A DNA stretch of 64,000 bases from Streptomyces xinghaiensis S187 (GCF_000220705.2 NZ_CP023202.1:4278001-4342000); one strand, 5' to 3'; shown: positions 25,426-34,883, counted from the stretch's first letter. A program made the numbers and translations. The notes: a model not told the origin generated them from the sequence alone.

Positions 25426-27504
25426 TCAGCCGACCGTGAAGGTGCGGGAGACGCCGGTGAAGCCGTCGATCTCCCCGAGGAGGTTGCGGCTGTCCCCGCG
25501 GTGGACGAACCGGTACGTGCCCGGGGCGGCGTCCGCCGGGATCTCCCAGCCGGTGGTGGCCGTGGAGACGGCCGCGTAGGAGCGCTTCCAGCGGTAGGTG
25601 GTGGACCAGTCGTTGTCGGTGGCCACCGTCCGCCAGCCGTTCGCCGTCTGCCGCTGCACCTCCAGGAACGTGCCCTCGCCGCGCAGGTTGTTGCGCGGGT
25701 GGCCGGTGTAGAAGACGGCCTCGGCGCGCTCACCGGGCGCGTAGCCCGCGGCCGGCTGTTCGGCGAGGTCCCCGAACTGCTTGCCGAGCGGCGGGGAGTC
25801 CAGGACGACGCCGGGCTTCACGTCGAGCTGGGTGTTGCCGAGCCACGGCGGCCGGACGGCGCTGGGGGTGGGCTCCCCGGAGCGGAGCGCGGAGGCGAGC
25901 TCGGCGAACTCCTGCTGGTAGGCGGGGAGGGTGTAGCGGCCGAAGTGGGTGGACGCGCCCTCGTAGTGCTGGGCGTCGTACTCCTCGGGCGTGGTGACGT
26001 AGCCCGAGTAGGCGTTGGAGTAGCCGGCGAAGACGGTGTGCCGGGAGGAGGGGCCGAGCTTCTCCGCGACGGTGTCCATGACGCGGTGCCCGGCGACGAC
26101 GGTGAACTCGGCCGGGGCCGCGGTCAGCGTCAGCTGCCCGATACGGACGAGCTGCAGGGGCAGGATCTGCGGGGTCCAGGACGGCTTCTGCACCCCGGTG
26201 GTGATGAAGACCGGCTTGGGCTTCTGGCACTCGCGCACCGCGGCGGGTGTCGGGGCGACGACCGCCCCGGCGACGGTGAGCAGGGGGTTCGGCTTGAGCT
26301 CGCCCTCCTCCGCGATGTCGGGCCCGGGACCGTCCTCGGCGCCCGCGGTGAAGCCCTGGCCGAGCGCCGCCGGGCAGGTGCTGTGCGTCCGGCCGTCGCC
26401 GGTGTACGCGGGGCCGACCTCGACGCCGGAGAAGTCGACGTAGCGCTGGCGGTGGGCGATGGGGCCGGTCAGCTCCTCCTTGGCCGCGTTGAAGAGTTCG
26501 ACGGCCTTGCCGGCCTGGAGTTTCCCGATGATCTCGGTGTTCTCGAACTCGTCGTCCGTGGGGCCCTTGGCGCCGCCCTCGCGCAGATTGGGCGACATGT
26601 CGCCGGCGTTGGACTGCGGGAAGGCCGCGACGAACTTCCCCCGCTCGCCCCACTCGACGCCGTTGACGTCGTGCTCGACGTGGTACTGCGCATAGCCCTT
26701 GTTGTCCGGGCTGATGAGGGTGTTCTCCGGGGTCATGGAGGTGGCGTGGGTGGCGAACCAGCTGACCATGCCGACCGGCCGGCCCTCCTGCTCGAAGCGG
26801 AGCACGGTCATCGAGCGGTCCACGCCGTCCGGGAAGCGCTCCCGGTCCTCGGCCGGGTTGCGCCGGAACGCCTCCTGGGAGCGGTTGACGTTGGCGCCGT
26901 CCAGCTCACCGGTGGCGATCTTGACCTTGCCGGGGGCGAGGTCCGCGTCGGCCGCCGCGACGGCCCGGACGATGCCCGAGACGATGGCCTCGTAGGTCTT
27001 CTTCTTGTGGCCCAGGATCGTCAGGTTGTAGAGCAGGTGGTGGGAGGGGCCGCCGGGGCCGGCGTGGGTGTGGGTGGCGGAGAGGACGACGTTGGAGTCG
27101 GTGTAACGGGAGCCGTAGCGCTCGCCGAGCCGGCGGATGACGTCCTGCTGCACCCCCTGCATGATCATGCCGAGGTCGGTGGAGACGAAGACCGTGCGGC
27201 CGCCGCTGCCGTCGGCGACCGCGAAGGCGCGGGCCCACTGGCGGGAGTGGATGCCGGAGGTCTCCTGGTCGAGCCGGGCGTAGCCCATCATGCCGACCTC
27301 GGCGGCCTCGCCGGTGATGTCGGCGATGCCCACGCCGACCCGGTAGCCGTCGGCCGCGGCGTTCGCCGGGGCCGCGGTCGCGGAGCCGAGGAGGAGCGAG
27401 CCGAGGGTGGCCGCGGCGGCGGTGAGGGCGACCGCCCGGCGGTGGCCCGGGCGGCCCGCGCGGCGCGGGCGGCGGTCTGCGGGGCGGGTGGTCCGTATCG
27501 GCAT
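25426..27504 (-). CDS. Secreted neutral/alkaline ceramidase
   Basis: Ceramidases of this family cleave the amide bond of N-acylsphingosines. From the ATG at 27504 the protein has 692 residues. A basic N-terminus (RRPRRAGRPGHRR) and a hydrophobic core ending in TAAPANAAA form a clear export signal, possibly Tat-type. The mature part has DITGEAAEVGMMGYA, the zinc-site stretch SATHTHAGPGG, and GDMSPN with the catalytic Ser at about residue 304. A C-terminal beta domain (YRFVHRGDSRNLLG) follows. A longer start at 27579 would add residues ahead of the signal and is unlikely. Streptomyces do not make ceramide in quantity, so host or environmental sphingolipids are the probable substrate (inference). 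Confidence 0.93.
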   Translation of the reverse strand: MPIRTTRPADRRPRRAGRPGHRRAVALTAAAATLGSLLLGSATAAPANAAADGYRVGVGIADITGEAAEVGMMGYARLDQETSGIHSRQWARAFAVADGSGGRTVFVSTDLGMIMQGVQQDVIRRLGERYGSRYTDSNVVLSATHTHAGPGGPSHHLLYNLTILGHKKKTYEAIVSGIVRAVAAADADLAPGKVKIATGELDGANVNRSQEAFRRNPAEDRERFPDGVDRSMTVLRFEQEGRPVGMVSWFATHATSMTPENTLISPDNKGYAQYHVEHDVNGVEWGERGKFVAAFPQSNAGDMSPNLREGGAKGPTDDEFENTEIIGKLQAGKAVELFNAAKEELTGPIAHRQRYVDFSGVEVGPAYTGDGRTHSTCPAALGQGFTAGAEDGPGPDIAEEGELKPNPLLTVAGAVVAPTPAAVRECQKPKPVFITTGVQKPSWTPQILPLQLVRIGQLTLTAAPAEFTVVAGHRVMDTVAEKLGPSSRHTVFAGYSNAYSGYVTTPEEYDAQHYEGASTHFGRYTLPAYQQEFAELASALRSGEPTPSAVRPPWLGNTQLDVKPGVVLDSPPLGKQFGDLAEQPAAGYAPGERAEAVFYTGHPRNNLRGEGTFLEVQRQTANGWRTVATDNDWSTTYRWKRSYAAVSTATTGWEIPADAAPGTYRFVHRGDSRNLLGEIDGFTGVSRTFTVG

Positions 27505-27946
27505 GCGTGAAGCCCCCGGGGGAGTGAGGGGAGGGCGGTGGTCCGGTGGCCGGGGCTTTCCGGCGCCCCGTCGCACCACGGGTCGGGGCTCAGGATGGGG
27601 CTGGGGTTACTGGCGGGTCAATAGGCGTGACCAAGTCGGCTTACGGCCGGTAACACCTGGGTGCCGGCGGGAGGTTTCCGCGAGGCCGGGCGGCGGGCGC
27701 CGGCCGCTGCCCACGCGTGTCCGGAATGCCGTACCGAACGCCGCCCGGCTCCCTTCCGGCCGCCTTCCGGCCGCCCCCGGCCGTTCTCCGATCACCGTCC
27801 GGCGGCCGGTCCGGGGGGCCGCCGAGGCGGGGCATACGATGCCCGGACCGGGGCCGCAGCCGCGCCGCGGCCCACCACTCCGCCCGCTCCGCTCCACCCT
27901 CCGCACCGCCGTGGACGCTCCGCCACCCCGATGGGACTGACGCCTT
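27505..27946. other. Divergent intergenic region
   Basis: 442 bp between the divergent ceramidase and HNH lipoprotein genes. I see no gene. A stretch near 27605-27655 has an imperfect inverted repeat (GTTACTGG ... CCGGTAAC) and TTGACC/TTGGTC boxes facing the ceramidase, so it may hold that promoter and an operator. Weak evidence. Confidence 0.4.
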
Positions 27947-28720
27947 GTGATATCCCGCCGCCGTACCGCCCTGGCCGCCGTCTCCGCCGCCGCATCCGCC
28001 GTGTTCGTGCTCACCGGATGCGAACCCGGCTCCCTGGACGATCTCGCGGAGGACGGCGGCGGTGCCTCCGGTTCCGCGGCGGACGGCCGTTCGGCCGGCC
28101 CGCTCGACAACCCCGACGGCACGAAGCCGGGCCTCGCGCCCGTCACCGGGTCCGCCGAACGGGCCGAGGCGCGGAAGCTGATCGAGGAGGTGCGCACCAA
28201 GGGCCGCGGCCCGCGCACCGGTTACGACCGCGACGAGTTCGGCTACGCCTGGATGGACACGGCCGACGGGGTGCCGATGGCCCGCAACGGCTGCGACACC
28301 CGCAACGACCTGATGCAGCGGGACGGCCAGAAGCTGGAGTTCCGTTCCGGCTCCGACTGCGTGGTGGTCTCCATGACGCTGGCCGACCCGTACACGGGCA
28401 AGGACATCGCCTGGAAGAAGCGGGAGGCCACGGAGGTGCAGATCGACCATGTGGTGCCGCTGTCGTACGCCTGGCAGATGGGCGCCTCCCGCTGGCCGGA
28501 GGACAAGCGCCGGCAACTCGCCAACGACCCGCTGAACCTGCTGCCGGTCGAGGGCCGCGCCAACTCCGTCAAGGGCGACTCCGGCCCGGCGGCCTGGCTG
28601 CCCCCGCACAAGGCCGTCCGCTGCGCGTACGCGGTCCGGTTCGCGCAGGTGGCGGCCAAGTACGAGATGCCGGTGACCGCCCCGGACAAGAGCATGATGC
28701 TCCGGCAGTGCGGGGCCTGA
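27947..28720 (+). CDS. Secreted HNH-type nuclease, DUF1524-like lipoprotein
   Basis: A 257-residue protein with a lipoprotein signal: RRRTALAAVSAAASAV, then a VFVLTGC lipobox with Cys near residue 25. After a Gly/Ser/Asp linker comes a DUF1524/HNH-like domain: YDRDEFGYAWMDTADG, CDTRNDLMQRD, the metal-site stretch EVQIDHVVPLSYAWQMGA, and LANDPLNLLPVEGRANSVKG. Such proteins are widespread in actinobacteria and are taken to be extracellular nucleases; the target is not known. GTG start at 27947. Four cysteines outside the lipobox could form disulphides. It is monocistronic, convergent with the next gene. Confidence 0.88.
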   Translation: MISRRRTALAAVSAAASAVFVLTGCEPGSLDDLAEDGGGASGSAADGRSAGPLDNPDGTKPGLAPVTGSAERAEARKLIEEVRTKGRGPRTGYDRDEFGYAWMDTADGVPMARNGCDTRNDLMQRDGQKLEFRSGSDCVVVSMTLADPYTGKDIAWKKREATEVQIDHVVPLSYAWQMGASRWPEDKRRQLANDPLNLLPVEGRANSVKGDSGPAAWLPPHKAVRCAYAVRFAQVAAKYEMPVTAPDKSMMLRQCGA

Positions 28721-28761
28721 GCGGAGAGCGCGCCGGGCCGGGGGCCGGACGGTCCGGTGGG

Positions 28762-29604
28762 TCAGAGTTCGAGGTTCCAGTGGCTGCTGTTGTACGACCA
28801 GCCGGGGCTGACCTCGACCTCCAGGGTCTTCGCCCCGGCCGGGGTGTCGAAGGCGAACTCCGCGGTGGCCGTCCTGCCGGGGACGACCGTGCCGTTGAAG
28901 CCCTGGCCGATCTTGTCGTCGAAGATGCTCTCGGCGGTCTTGCCGTCCTTGCCGGCGCGGGCGTCCACGGTGAGGAGGGCGGTGTCGAACTTCTCCTTGC
29001 CCTTGTTCACGACGGTCACCGTGACCTTGTAGGCCTTGTTGCCCTTCGTGTGGCCGATCGCGAACTCGCCGGGTGTGTAGGCGGTGTGCCGCGAGACGGT
29101 CACCTGGACGCCGTCGTCGTAGACGACCGTGTCGCCGGCCGCGTAGGTCTCCCCGCCGGCGGCGCCGGAGTCCGCCGCGCCGTCGTCCCCGGCCTTCTCC
29201 TTCCCGCCGCCTCCGCCGCCGTTCTCCGCGGTGGCGCCCTTCCCCCTGGTCTCCGAGACGGACTTGTTGATCTCCTTCACCGCGTCGTCCACGGCCATGA
29301 AGGTGACCACGCCCATGACGACCGACAGGGCCACGGCGACCGGGCCGAGGACAGCGCCCGCGGTGGCCGTGCCCTTGTTCGTCGCCTCGCCGCGCTTGGC
29401 CTTGCCGCGGCCGGAGAGCCCCAGGATCAGCGCGATGATGCCGAGGATCCCGCCGAGCCAGAACATGAACGGGATGACGCCCATGACGACACCGATGATG
29501 CCGAGGATCAGGGCCGCGGTGCCGAGTCCGTTGCGGGGCGGGAGCGCGTTCGGGGGCACGGGGGCGCCCGTCTGCGGCGGCGGACCGTACATCTGCTGGG
29601 ACAT
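28762..29604 (-). CDS. DUF4352-like membrane-anchored protein
   Basis: From the ATG at 29604 (AAAGGTG box upstream) the protein has 280 residues. The N-terminus is Pro/Gln-rich, then come hydrophobic helices GLGTAALILGIIGVVMGVIP and WLGGILGIIALILGLSG. A third follows a basic loop (GPVAVALSVVMGVVTFM), then an acidic Gly-rich linker and a C-terminal immunoglobulin-like beta domain (VTVTVVNKGKEKFD, FDTPAGAKTLEVEVSPG) resembling DUF4352. The beta domain is predicted to lie outside the membrane. No enzymatic motif is seen. An in-frame start at 29658 adds residues unlike the family. Confidence 0.8.
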   Translation of the reverse strand: MSQQMYGPPPQTGAPVPPNALPPRNGLGTAALILGIIGVVMGVIPFMFWLGGILGIIALILGLSGRGKAKRGEATNKGTATAGAVLGPVAVALSVVMGVVTFMAVDDAVKEINKSVSETRGKGATAENGGGGGGKEKAGDDGAADSGAAGGETYAAGDTVVYDDGVQVTVSRHTAYTPGEFAIGHTKGNKAYKVTVTVVNKGKEKFDTALLTVDARAGKDGKTAESIFDDKIGQGFNGTVVPGRTATAEFAFDTPAGAKTLEVEVSPGWSYNSSHWNLEL

Positions 29605-29950
29605 GGGGACACCTTTCGACACGGCGAACGCGGGTCGTTCGTCAAGCGGTGGTGTCATCTGAGCAGATGATTGTGAACGGAGTCAATGTGTGTTCCTGTT
29701 CCGTCGCTTGTTCCATTGCCGTCCGCCCGGGACGGTCCGCCCTCCCAGGTGCCGGGGGCAGGGCGCGGGGTGTCCGGGTTCGGGCCCGTACGCACGGGCT
29801 GTCCGGCCGTGCGCGGCGCCGTCCGTCCCGGGAACGTCACAGGTGTGACCGGATCGTGAGCCGGATCTGTACAACCGCTGCCGCGCTGTCGGGGTCCCCG
29901 TATACGCTCAATTTGAGCCGCTCACCGGCACCCGTTCCCCAGGAGCATTC
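29605..29950. other. Divergent intergenic region with a palindrome
   Basis: 346 bp between divergent membrane-protein genes. No gene seen. A perfect 13-bp palindrome (GCTCAA-T-TTGAGC, 29906-29918) lies just upstream of the + gene next to a TATACG box at 29901, and could be an operator. Unproven. Confidence 0.4.
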
Positions 29951-30691
29951 ATGTACGGCCCCGTTCCCGTGCCGCCGCAGCCACGCCCCCCGGACGCGGG
30001 GAACGTCATCGCGCTGCGGGTCCTGTTCGTGGCGATGACGCTGATCCTCTTCGGGCTGCTGGCGTGGACGGCCATGCTGCGGATCGCCCTCCTCCGCCGC
30101 AGGGCTTCGGACTGGGTGCTGTTCGGCGCGGTGGTGGCGCTGACGATCACGTTCTTCGTCGTCGTCGACGCCGTTCCGGAGACGGACTGGCGGTCGGATG
30201 TCGCGGTCCTCGGCCTGATGGCCATGGCCGTCGCCGTCGTCGCCCATTACCTCGTCGCCGACATCCAGTACCACCGGCGGCCCGTCGCGGTGAGCCGGCC
30301 CGGCGGGCCCGGCGGCCCCGGCCCCTACGGCGCGGCGGCGCACCCGGCCCAGACGTACGCCGCGGGCGGCGTGCCGACCCGGCCGGGGGGCATCCCGGCG
30401 CAGCAGCAGCCACCCGGTGTGCCCGCGTACGGCTTCCCGCACACGCCCGCCGCCGGTCCAGCCGGGCCCGCAGGTCCCGCGAGTCCCACGAGTCCCAGCG
30501 GTTCCGCCACGCCCCCGCAGGGCCCGCCGCCGTCCGGGCCCGGAACGGGTGAGCCGTACGCGCCGGGCACCGCGGGCAGCCGGCCGCAGCCGCAGCGCAT
30601 CCACCGCGTCCGCGCCGAGCTGGACGAACTCAGCGACCTGCTCCGCAGGGAAGAGGGCGGCGCCGCGGAGGACGGGAGCGGCCCCCGGTGA
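29951..30691 (+). CDS. Membrane protein with a Pro-rich cytosolic tail, partner of the downstream kinase
   Basis: A 246-residue protein of unknown function. A Pro-rich start (MYGPVPVPPQPRPPDAG), three predicted transmembrane helices (about 19-43, 56-75 and 85-103), then a ~110-residue Pro/Gly/Ala-rich linker, and a conserved-looking C-terminal helix (RIHRVRAELDELSDLLRREE). The stop overlaps the GTG start of the Ser/Thr kinase gene (GTGA), so the two are translationally coupled. It may anchor or be a substrate of that soluble kinase; this is inferred only from coupling. An AGGAGC box precedes the ATG at 29951. Confidence 0.75.
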   Translation: MYGPVPVPPQPRPPDAGNVIALRVLFVAMTLILFGLLAWTAMLRIALLRRRASDWVLFGAVVALTITFFVVVDAVPETDWRSDVAVLGLMAMAVAVVAHYLVADIQYHRRPVAVSRPGGPGGPGPYGAAAHPAQTYAAGGVPTRPGGIPAQQQPPGVPAYGFPHTPAAGPAGPAGPASPTSPSGSATPPQGPPPSGPGTGEPYAPGTAGSRPQPQRIHRVRAELDELSDLLRREEGGAAEDGSGPR

Positions 30692-32277
30692 ACGGCCGTG
30701 TGATCGCCGGGCGTTACGAACTCTCCACGCTGCTCGGCCAGGGCGGCATGGGGCAGGTGTGGCTGGGCTACGACCGCCGCCTGGACCGCCGGATCGCGGT
30801 GAAGCTGCTCCGCCCCGACCGCATGGCCGGCGCCCCCGAGGCCGAGGAGATGCGCCGCCGCTTCCTCCGCGAGTGCCGGGTCACGGCCAAGGTCGACCAC
30901 CCCGGGCTGGTCACCGTCCACGACGCGGGCAGCGACGGGGACGACCTCTACCTCGTCATGCAGCACATCGACGGCGCCGACCTCGGCGACCACCTCGCCG
31001 AGCACGAGCCGTACCCCTGGCCGTGGGCCGCCTCCGTGGCCGCCCAGCTCTGCGCCGTGCTCTCCGCCGTGCACGCGGCGCCCGTCGTCCACCGCGACCT
31101 CAAGCCCCGTAACGTGATGCTCCGTCAGGACGGCACGGTCTGCGTCCTCGACCTTGGCATCGCCGCCGCCGTCGACACCGACACCACCCGCCTCACCCAC
31201 ACCGGCTCGCCCATCGGCAGCCCCGCCTACATGGCGCCCGAGCAGGCCATGGGCGGCGCCGTCGGCCCGTACACCGACCTCTACGCCCTCGGGGTGCTGC
31301 TGCACGAACTCCTCAGCGGCCAGGTCCCCTTCCAGGCGTCCACCTCGCTCGGGGTCCTCCACCGCCACCTCTACGACGCCCCCGTGCCGGTGCGCCAGCT
31401 GCGTTCCGAGGTTCCCGAGCCGCTGGAGGCGCTGGTGCTGCGGCTGCTGGCCAAGGACCCGCGGCACCGGCCGTCCGGGGCCCAGGAGGTCTACCAGGCG
31501 CTGGTGCCGCTGCTGCCGTCCCCCGGCTCGGCGCCCGGGGGGCCGCCCGGCCCGCTCGACCCCACCCGCCCCTTCCTCCGCCCGCACGCCCCGTGGCCCG
31601 ACCGGGCCGGCGCGCTCCCCGCCGCGCCGGCCGTACTGCCCGCGCCCGCCGCCGCGATCCCCGACCCGCGCAGCGCGGCGGGTGGCGCGGCGGCCCCGCA
31701 GCGGACCGGCCGCACCGCGATCGCCGACGCCGTCGAGGAAGTGAAGCGGCTGCTCGACGCGGGCCGCCTCACCCAGGCCGTGGACGTCCTCGGCTCCGTC
31801 CTCCCGCTCGCCACCGCCCACCACGGCGAGCACTCGCCCGTCGTGCGGAGCCTGCGCAAGCAGTACGCCGCGACGCTCCTCGACGACGGCCAGTACCGCC
31901 GCGCCCTGCCCGAGCTGCGCCGGCTCGCCGCCGAGACCTCCGCCGGATCGGGACCGGACGCCCACCGCGAGGCGCTGCAGTTCCGCTACGAGGCCGCGCA
32001 GTGCCTGGAGCAGCTCGGCGAGGCGTCCGCCGCCATCGCCGAATACCGTGCGGTGCTGCCGTACTTCGAGCAGGACGCCGCCACCGGGCCCGCCCTCCCG
32101 CTGGAGATCCGCTCCCGCATCGGCGCCCTGCTGCACGCGGTCGGCGCCCACCGAGAGGCGCACGAGACGCAGTCGCGGCTGCTCGGCGACGTGGAGCGGA
32201 TGTACGGCCCGTACCACCCGATGGCCGGCGAACTGCGCCGCGTGCTCGACCGCCAGCGGCAGGTACGGCTGGGCTGA
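30688..32277 (+). CDS. Soluble serine/threonine protein kinase with a TPR-like C-terminus
   Basis: A 529-residue Hanks-type kinase. The glycine loop is LGQGGMGQVW; the ATP-anchoring Lys39 lies in IAVKLLRP; the catalytic loop is HRDLKPRN with Asp137; and the metal-binding motif is DLG (Asp155) in place of the usual DFG. YMAPEQA and DLYALGVLLHELL follow. The kinase domain ends near residue 275. A Pro/Ala-rich linker then leads to ~170 residues of helical TPR-like repeats (LLDAGRLTQAVDVLGSVLP, YRRALPELRRLAAET, AQCLEQLGEASAAIAEYRAV). There is no transmembrane helix or PASTA domain. It is coupled to the upstream membrane protein by a four-base overlap. Confidence 0.92.
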   Translation: MNGRVIAGRYELSTLLGQGGMGQVWLGYDRRLDRRIAVKLLRPDRMAGAPEAEEMRRRFLRECRVTAKVDHPGLVTVHDAGSDGDDLYLVMQHIDGADLGDHLAEHEPYPWPWAASVAAQLCAVLSAVHAAPVVHRDLKPRNVMLRQDGTVCVLDLGIAAAVDTDTTRLTHTGSPIGSPAYMAPEQAMGGAVGPYTDLYALGVLLHELLSGQVPFQASTSLGVLHRHLYDAPVPVRQLRSEVPEPLEALVLRLLAKDPRHRPSGAQEVYQALVPLLPSPGSAPGGPPGPLDPTRPFLRPHAPWPDRAGALPAAPAVLPAPAAAIPDPRSAAGGAAAPQRTGRTAIADAVEEVKRLLDAGRLTQAVDVLGSVLPLATAHHGEHSPVVRSLRKQYAATLLDDGQYRRALPELRRLAAETSAGSGPDAHREALQFRYEAAQCLEQLGEASAAIAEYRAVLPYFEQDAATGPALPLEIRSRIGALLHAVGAHREAHETQSRLLGDVERMYGPYHPMAGELRRVLDRQRQVRLG

Positions 32278-32355
32278 GCACGGCGGGCGCGGTGGGCCGG
32301 TGCGCCCGCTGGGTGCCCCGGCCTCCGGCCGTACCGGCCGCGGTGCTCCCCGCCG

Positions 32356-33915
32356 CTACGGCCGGGGCCGCCGTCCCCGCGCGGAGCGGGCCGCCCCGGC
32401 CATCCGGGTCACCCCGGACATCCGCGCCACGCGCCGCAGTTGCCGGCCCGGCCAGGAGTGCTCCGACTTCCCGGGCAGACCGAGGGCGGTCAGCCGGCGG
32501 CGCTTGAAGTACCGCCGGGTGTCCTCCCCGAGCCGGCCGTCCTTCCCCAGCCGGGCCTCCAGCCAGGCCGCGCTCTCCGCGCGCAGCCACGGGTACGCCT
32601 CCGGGCGCATGCAGAACCCGACGGTGCGGACCAGCGGCGTCAGCCCGTCCACGTCCCAGGAGTCCGGCCGCGCGCCCGGGGGCCCGGCCGCCGCCCCCGT
32701 CGTCTCCGCTGCTGTTCCCGCCGCCGGTTCCGCTGCCGGTTCCGCTGCCGTCCCCGCGAACGCGCCGATCCCGGGGATGAGGTGATCGGTGATCGTCAGC
32801 GGGACGCGGTTGCTGTTCTCGTACGGGGCGATCCGTTCCAGCAGCAGATCCGTGCCGACCCGGGCGACCGGGATGCCGTAGCAGACGGCGGCGGTGAACA
32901 TCGCCGTGGAGAAGCAGCCGACGACCAGCCGGAGTTCACCGCTGCGGAACAGTTCCTCGGCGAGCATCGGGGTGCCGGTGACGGTCAGCCGCACCCCGGC
33001 CTCCGCAGCGGCCTTCTCCAGCGCCCTGGAGTAGCGGGCCGGCGCCGTGGGGTGCGGTTTGAACAGCACGGAGCGGTGCCCGGCCGCGGCGGCCCCGCGC
33101 AGCATCCGCTCGTGCAGCGCCTCCTCCTCGGCGGGGGTGAGGATGTCCAGCGCGGCGAGGTACTGGCCGAGCAGGACGGCCGTGGGGGCGCCCGGGGCCG
33201 TGGCGCCGCCGGCCGCGGCCGCGGTGTCCTCGCCGGATTCCGGCCCCGGCCCCGGCCCCGGCTCCGTCCCGGCTCCCGCATCCGGCCCGCTGATCTCCTC
33301 GATCACCTTCTTCAGCGCCTCGATGGGCACCAGTTCGGCCGGCACCCCGTACTCGGAGAGCAGCAGCGGCCGCAGGCCCGGCACCAGGTCCGGGTGGAGC
33401 AGCCGCCGGATGCGGCGGGCGAGGGGGCCCGGCAGCGGGTTGCGGGTGGGGCCGTAGCTCATCAGGCCGTCGGCGTAGACGTCCACCGTGCTCTCGGCGA
33501 AGATCGTGGCGAGCGCCCGAGCCGGGCTGACCTGCACCGACTCCACGGCCAGCTCCACCGGCCCGTCCCCCAGCCGCCAGGAGTGGCGGAAGAGGCGCTG
33601 CCAGATCTCGGCGTCGTTCGCCGCCGGCGACCAGGTGCTGGGATGGTGCGGGCGGATGGCGGCGTTCCAGTCGACGATGTCGTCGAAACGGGCGGCCAGC
33701 CGGTCCCAGCCGCGCATCTCCGTGAGCCGGACGGCGGTCTCCGGCACCGCCGCGTTGTGCGAGACGAGCAGCACCCGGCGGACGTCCTCCCGGGGGCCGA
33801 ACTGCCCTCCCTCCAGGGCCGCGACGAGCGTTGCCGCCCCGTAGAGCGTGGAGACCTGGAAGAGCTGGACGGTCTGCGGCCCGGTGGTCTCCGGCCCGCC
33901 GGTCCTCGCGCCCAC
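32356..33915 (-). CDS. Polysialyltransferase-like glycosyltransferase
   Basis: A 519-residue protein resembling the bacterial alpha-2,8-polysialyltransferase family (capsule and surface-glycan enzymes using an activated sugar). Features: N-terminal TVQLFQVSTLYGAATLVAALEGG, a middle with EVYADG-like VDVYADGLMSYGPTRNP, and the C-terminal donor-site region VLFKPHPTAPARYSRAL, then LRLVVGCFSTAMFTAAVCYGIPVARVG. A Gly/Pro/Glu-rich insert (~residues 210-255) and an Ala/Glu-repeat stretch (~385-405) break the domain. GTG start at 33915, two bases after the GT2 stop on the same strand, so it is the third gene of an operon with acyltransferase and GT2. Sugar and product are unknown. Confidence 0.75.
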   Translation of the reverse strand: MGARTGGPETTGPQTVQLFQVSTLYGAATLVAALEGGQFGPREDVRRVLLVSHNAAVPETAVRLTEMRGWDRLAARFDDIVDWNAAIRPHHPSTWSPAANDAEIWQRLFRHSWRLGDGPVELAVESVQVSPARALATIFAESTVDVYADGLMSYGPTRNPLPGPLARRIRRLLHPDLVPGLRPLLLSEYGVPAELVPIEALKKVIEEISGPDAGAGTEPGPGPGPESGEDTAAAAGGATAPGAPTAVLLGQYLAALDILTPAEEEALHERMLRGAAAAGHRSVLFKPHPTAPARYSRALEKAAAEAGVRLTVTGTPMLAEELFRSGELRLVVGCFSTAMFTAAVCYGIPVARVGTDLLLERIAPYENSNRVPLTITDHLIPGIGAFAGTAAEPAAEPAAGTAAETTGAAAGPPGARPDSWDVDGLTPLVRTVGFCMRPEAYPWLRAESAAWLEARLGKDGRLGEDTRRYFKRRRLTALGLPGKSEHSWPGRQLRRVARMSGVTRMAGAARSARGRRPRP

Positions 33916-33917
33916 GG

Positions 33918-34883
33918 TCAGGCGGCCTTACGGGCCGGGCGCAGGGCGCCGAGCAGCCGGCCGCGTTCCGGGCCCATGTCGGTGAGGGTCCGCTCCAGGA
34001 CGTCCGCCGGCATCCGTCCGAGCGCGGCGGCGGCCTCGCGCTTCAGCCGCCGCGCGACCCGGGGCTGGTACCGGTCCGCCTTGGACAGGTGGAAGGCGAT
34101 CAGGGCGCAGTAGGTGCGCACCACCTTGGGGAGGAAGCGGTCGCGCTCGCGGTCGGCCAGCACCAGGTCGAGCATCGCGTCGTGGGCGGGGATGAAGTCG
34201 AGCTGGCGCTCGTCGAGGATCTGGGTGAGCGAGGTGGTGAGGCCACGCCGGTAGAAGACGCCGAGCAGGCCGACGGTCGCGCAGGTCTCGGCGGTCAGAT
34301 AGAGCCGCCAGGTCCACAGCCGGTCCTCGGCGGTGCGCAGGTCCGTGTCGAAGCGGAGGGCCCCGTTCTCGAACAGCCGGCGGTGGTAGATCCCGGCCCA
34401 GACGAACGGGTAGTCGACCATCGTCTCCATGTGGGGCGGGTTGACGGCGTCCCGGGGGCTGCAGACCGCGTTCCGCAGGGAGGCGGGGGCACGGCGCACG
34501 ACCCGGTCCTTCCCCGTGGACTGGACGTGGTCGGTGCGGACGAAGTCGCAGCCGAGCGATTCCGCGGCGGCCAGCAGATTCTCCAGATAGCCGCGGCCGT
34601 ACCAGTCGTCGCCGTCGAGGAAGGTGATCCAGCGTCCGCTCGCCGCCTCCAGACCGGTGTTGCGGGCCCGGGAGATGCCGCCGTTCTCCGGCTGCCGGAT
34701 GACCGTCGCACGGGGCAGTTCGCGCCGCGCGCGGTCGAGGATCTCCGCGGAGGCGTCGGTGGAGTGGTCGTCGACGAGGATGAACTCGATGTGCTCCCCG
34801 GCGTTGTTGGCCAGGCTGCGCAGGGTGTCCGGCAGGTACTGCTGGACGTTGTAGCAGGGAACTATGACGGAGAGCTTGGTCAC
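33918..34883 (-). CDS. Glycosyltransferase family 2
   Basis: A 321-residue inverting glycosyltransferase of the GT-A fold. MTKLSVIVPCYNVQQYLPD opens the Rossmann-like domain; IEFILVDDHSTDAS, PENGGISRARNTGLEAASG and the metal-binding TFLDGDDWYG follow. The C-terminal third is helical and rich in Arg/Lys, without membrane helices. GTG start at 34883. Middle gene of the leftward acyltransferase-GT2-polysialyltransferase operon. It probably adds a sugar to a cell-surface polymer; the acceptor cannot be read from sequence. Confidence 0.92.
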   Translation of the reverse strand: MTKLSVIVPCYNVQQYLPDTLRSLANNAGEHIEFILVDDHSTDASAEILDRARRELPRATVIRQPENGGISRARNTGLEAASGRWITFLDGDDWYGRGYLENLLAAAESLGCDFVRTDHVQSTGKDRVVRRAPASLRNAVCSPRDAVNPPHMETMVDYPFVWAGIYHRRLFENGALRFDTDLRTAEDRLWTWRLYLTAETCATVGLLGVFYRRGLTTSLTQILDERQLDFIPAHDAMLDLVLADRERDRFLPKVVRTYCALIAFHLSKADRYQPRVARRLKREAAAALGRMPADVLERTLTDMGPERGRLLGALRPARKAA

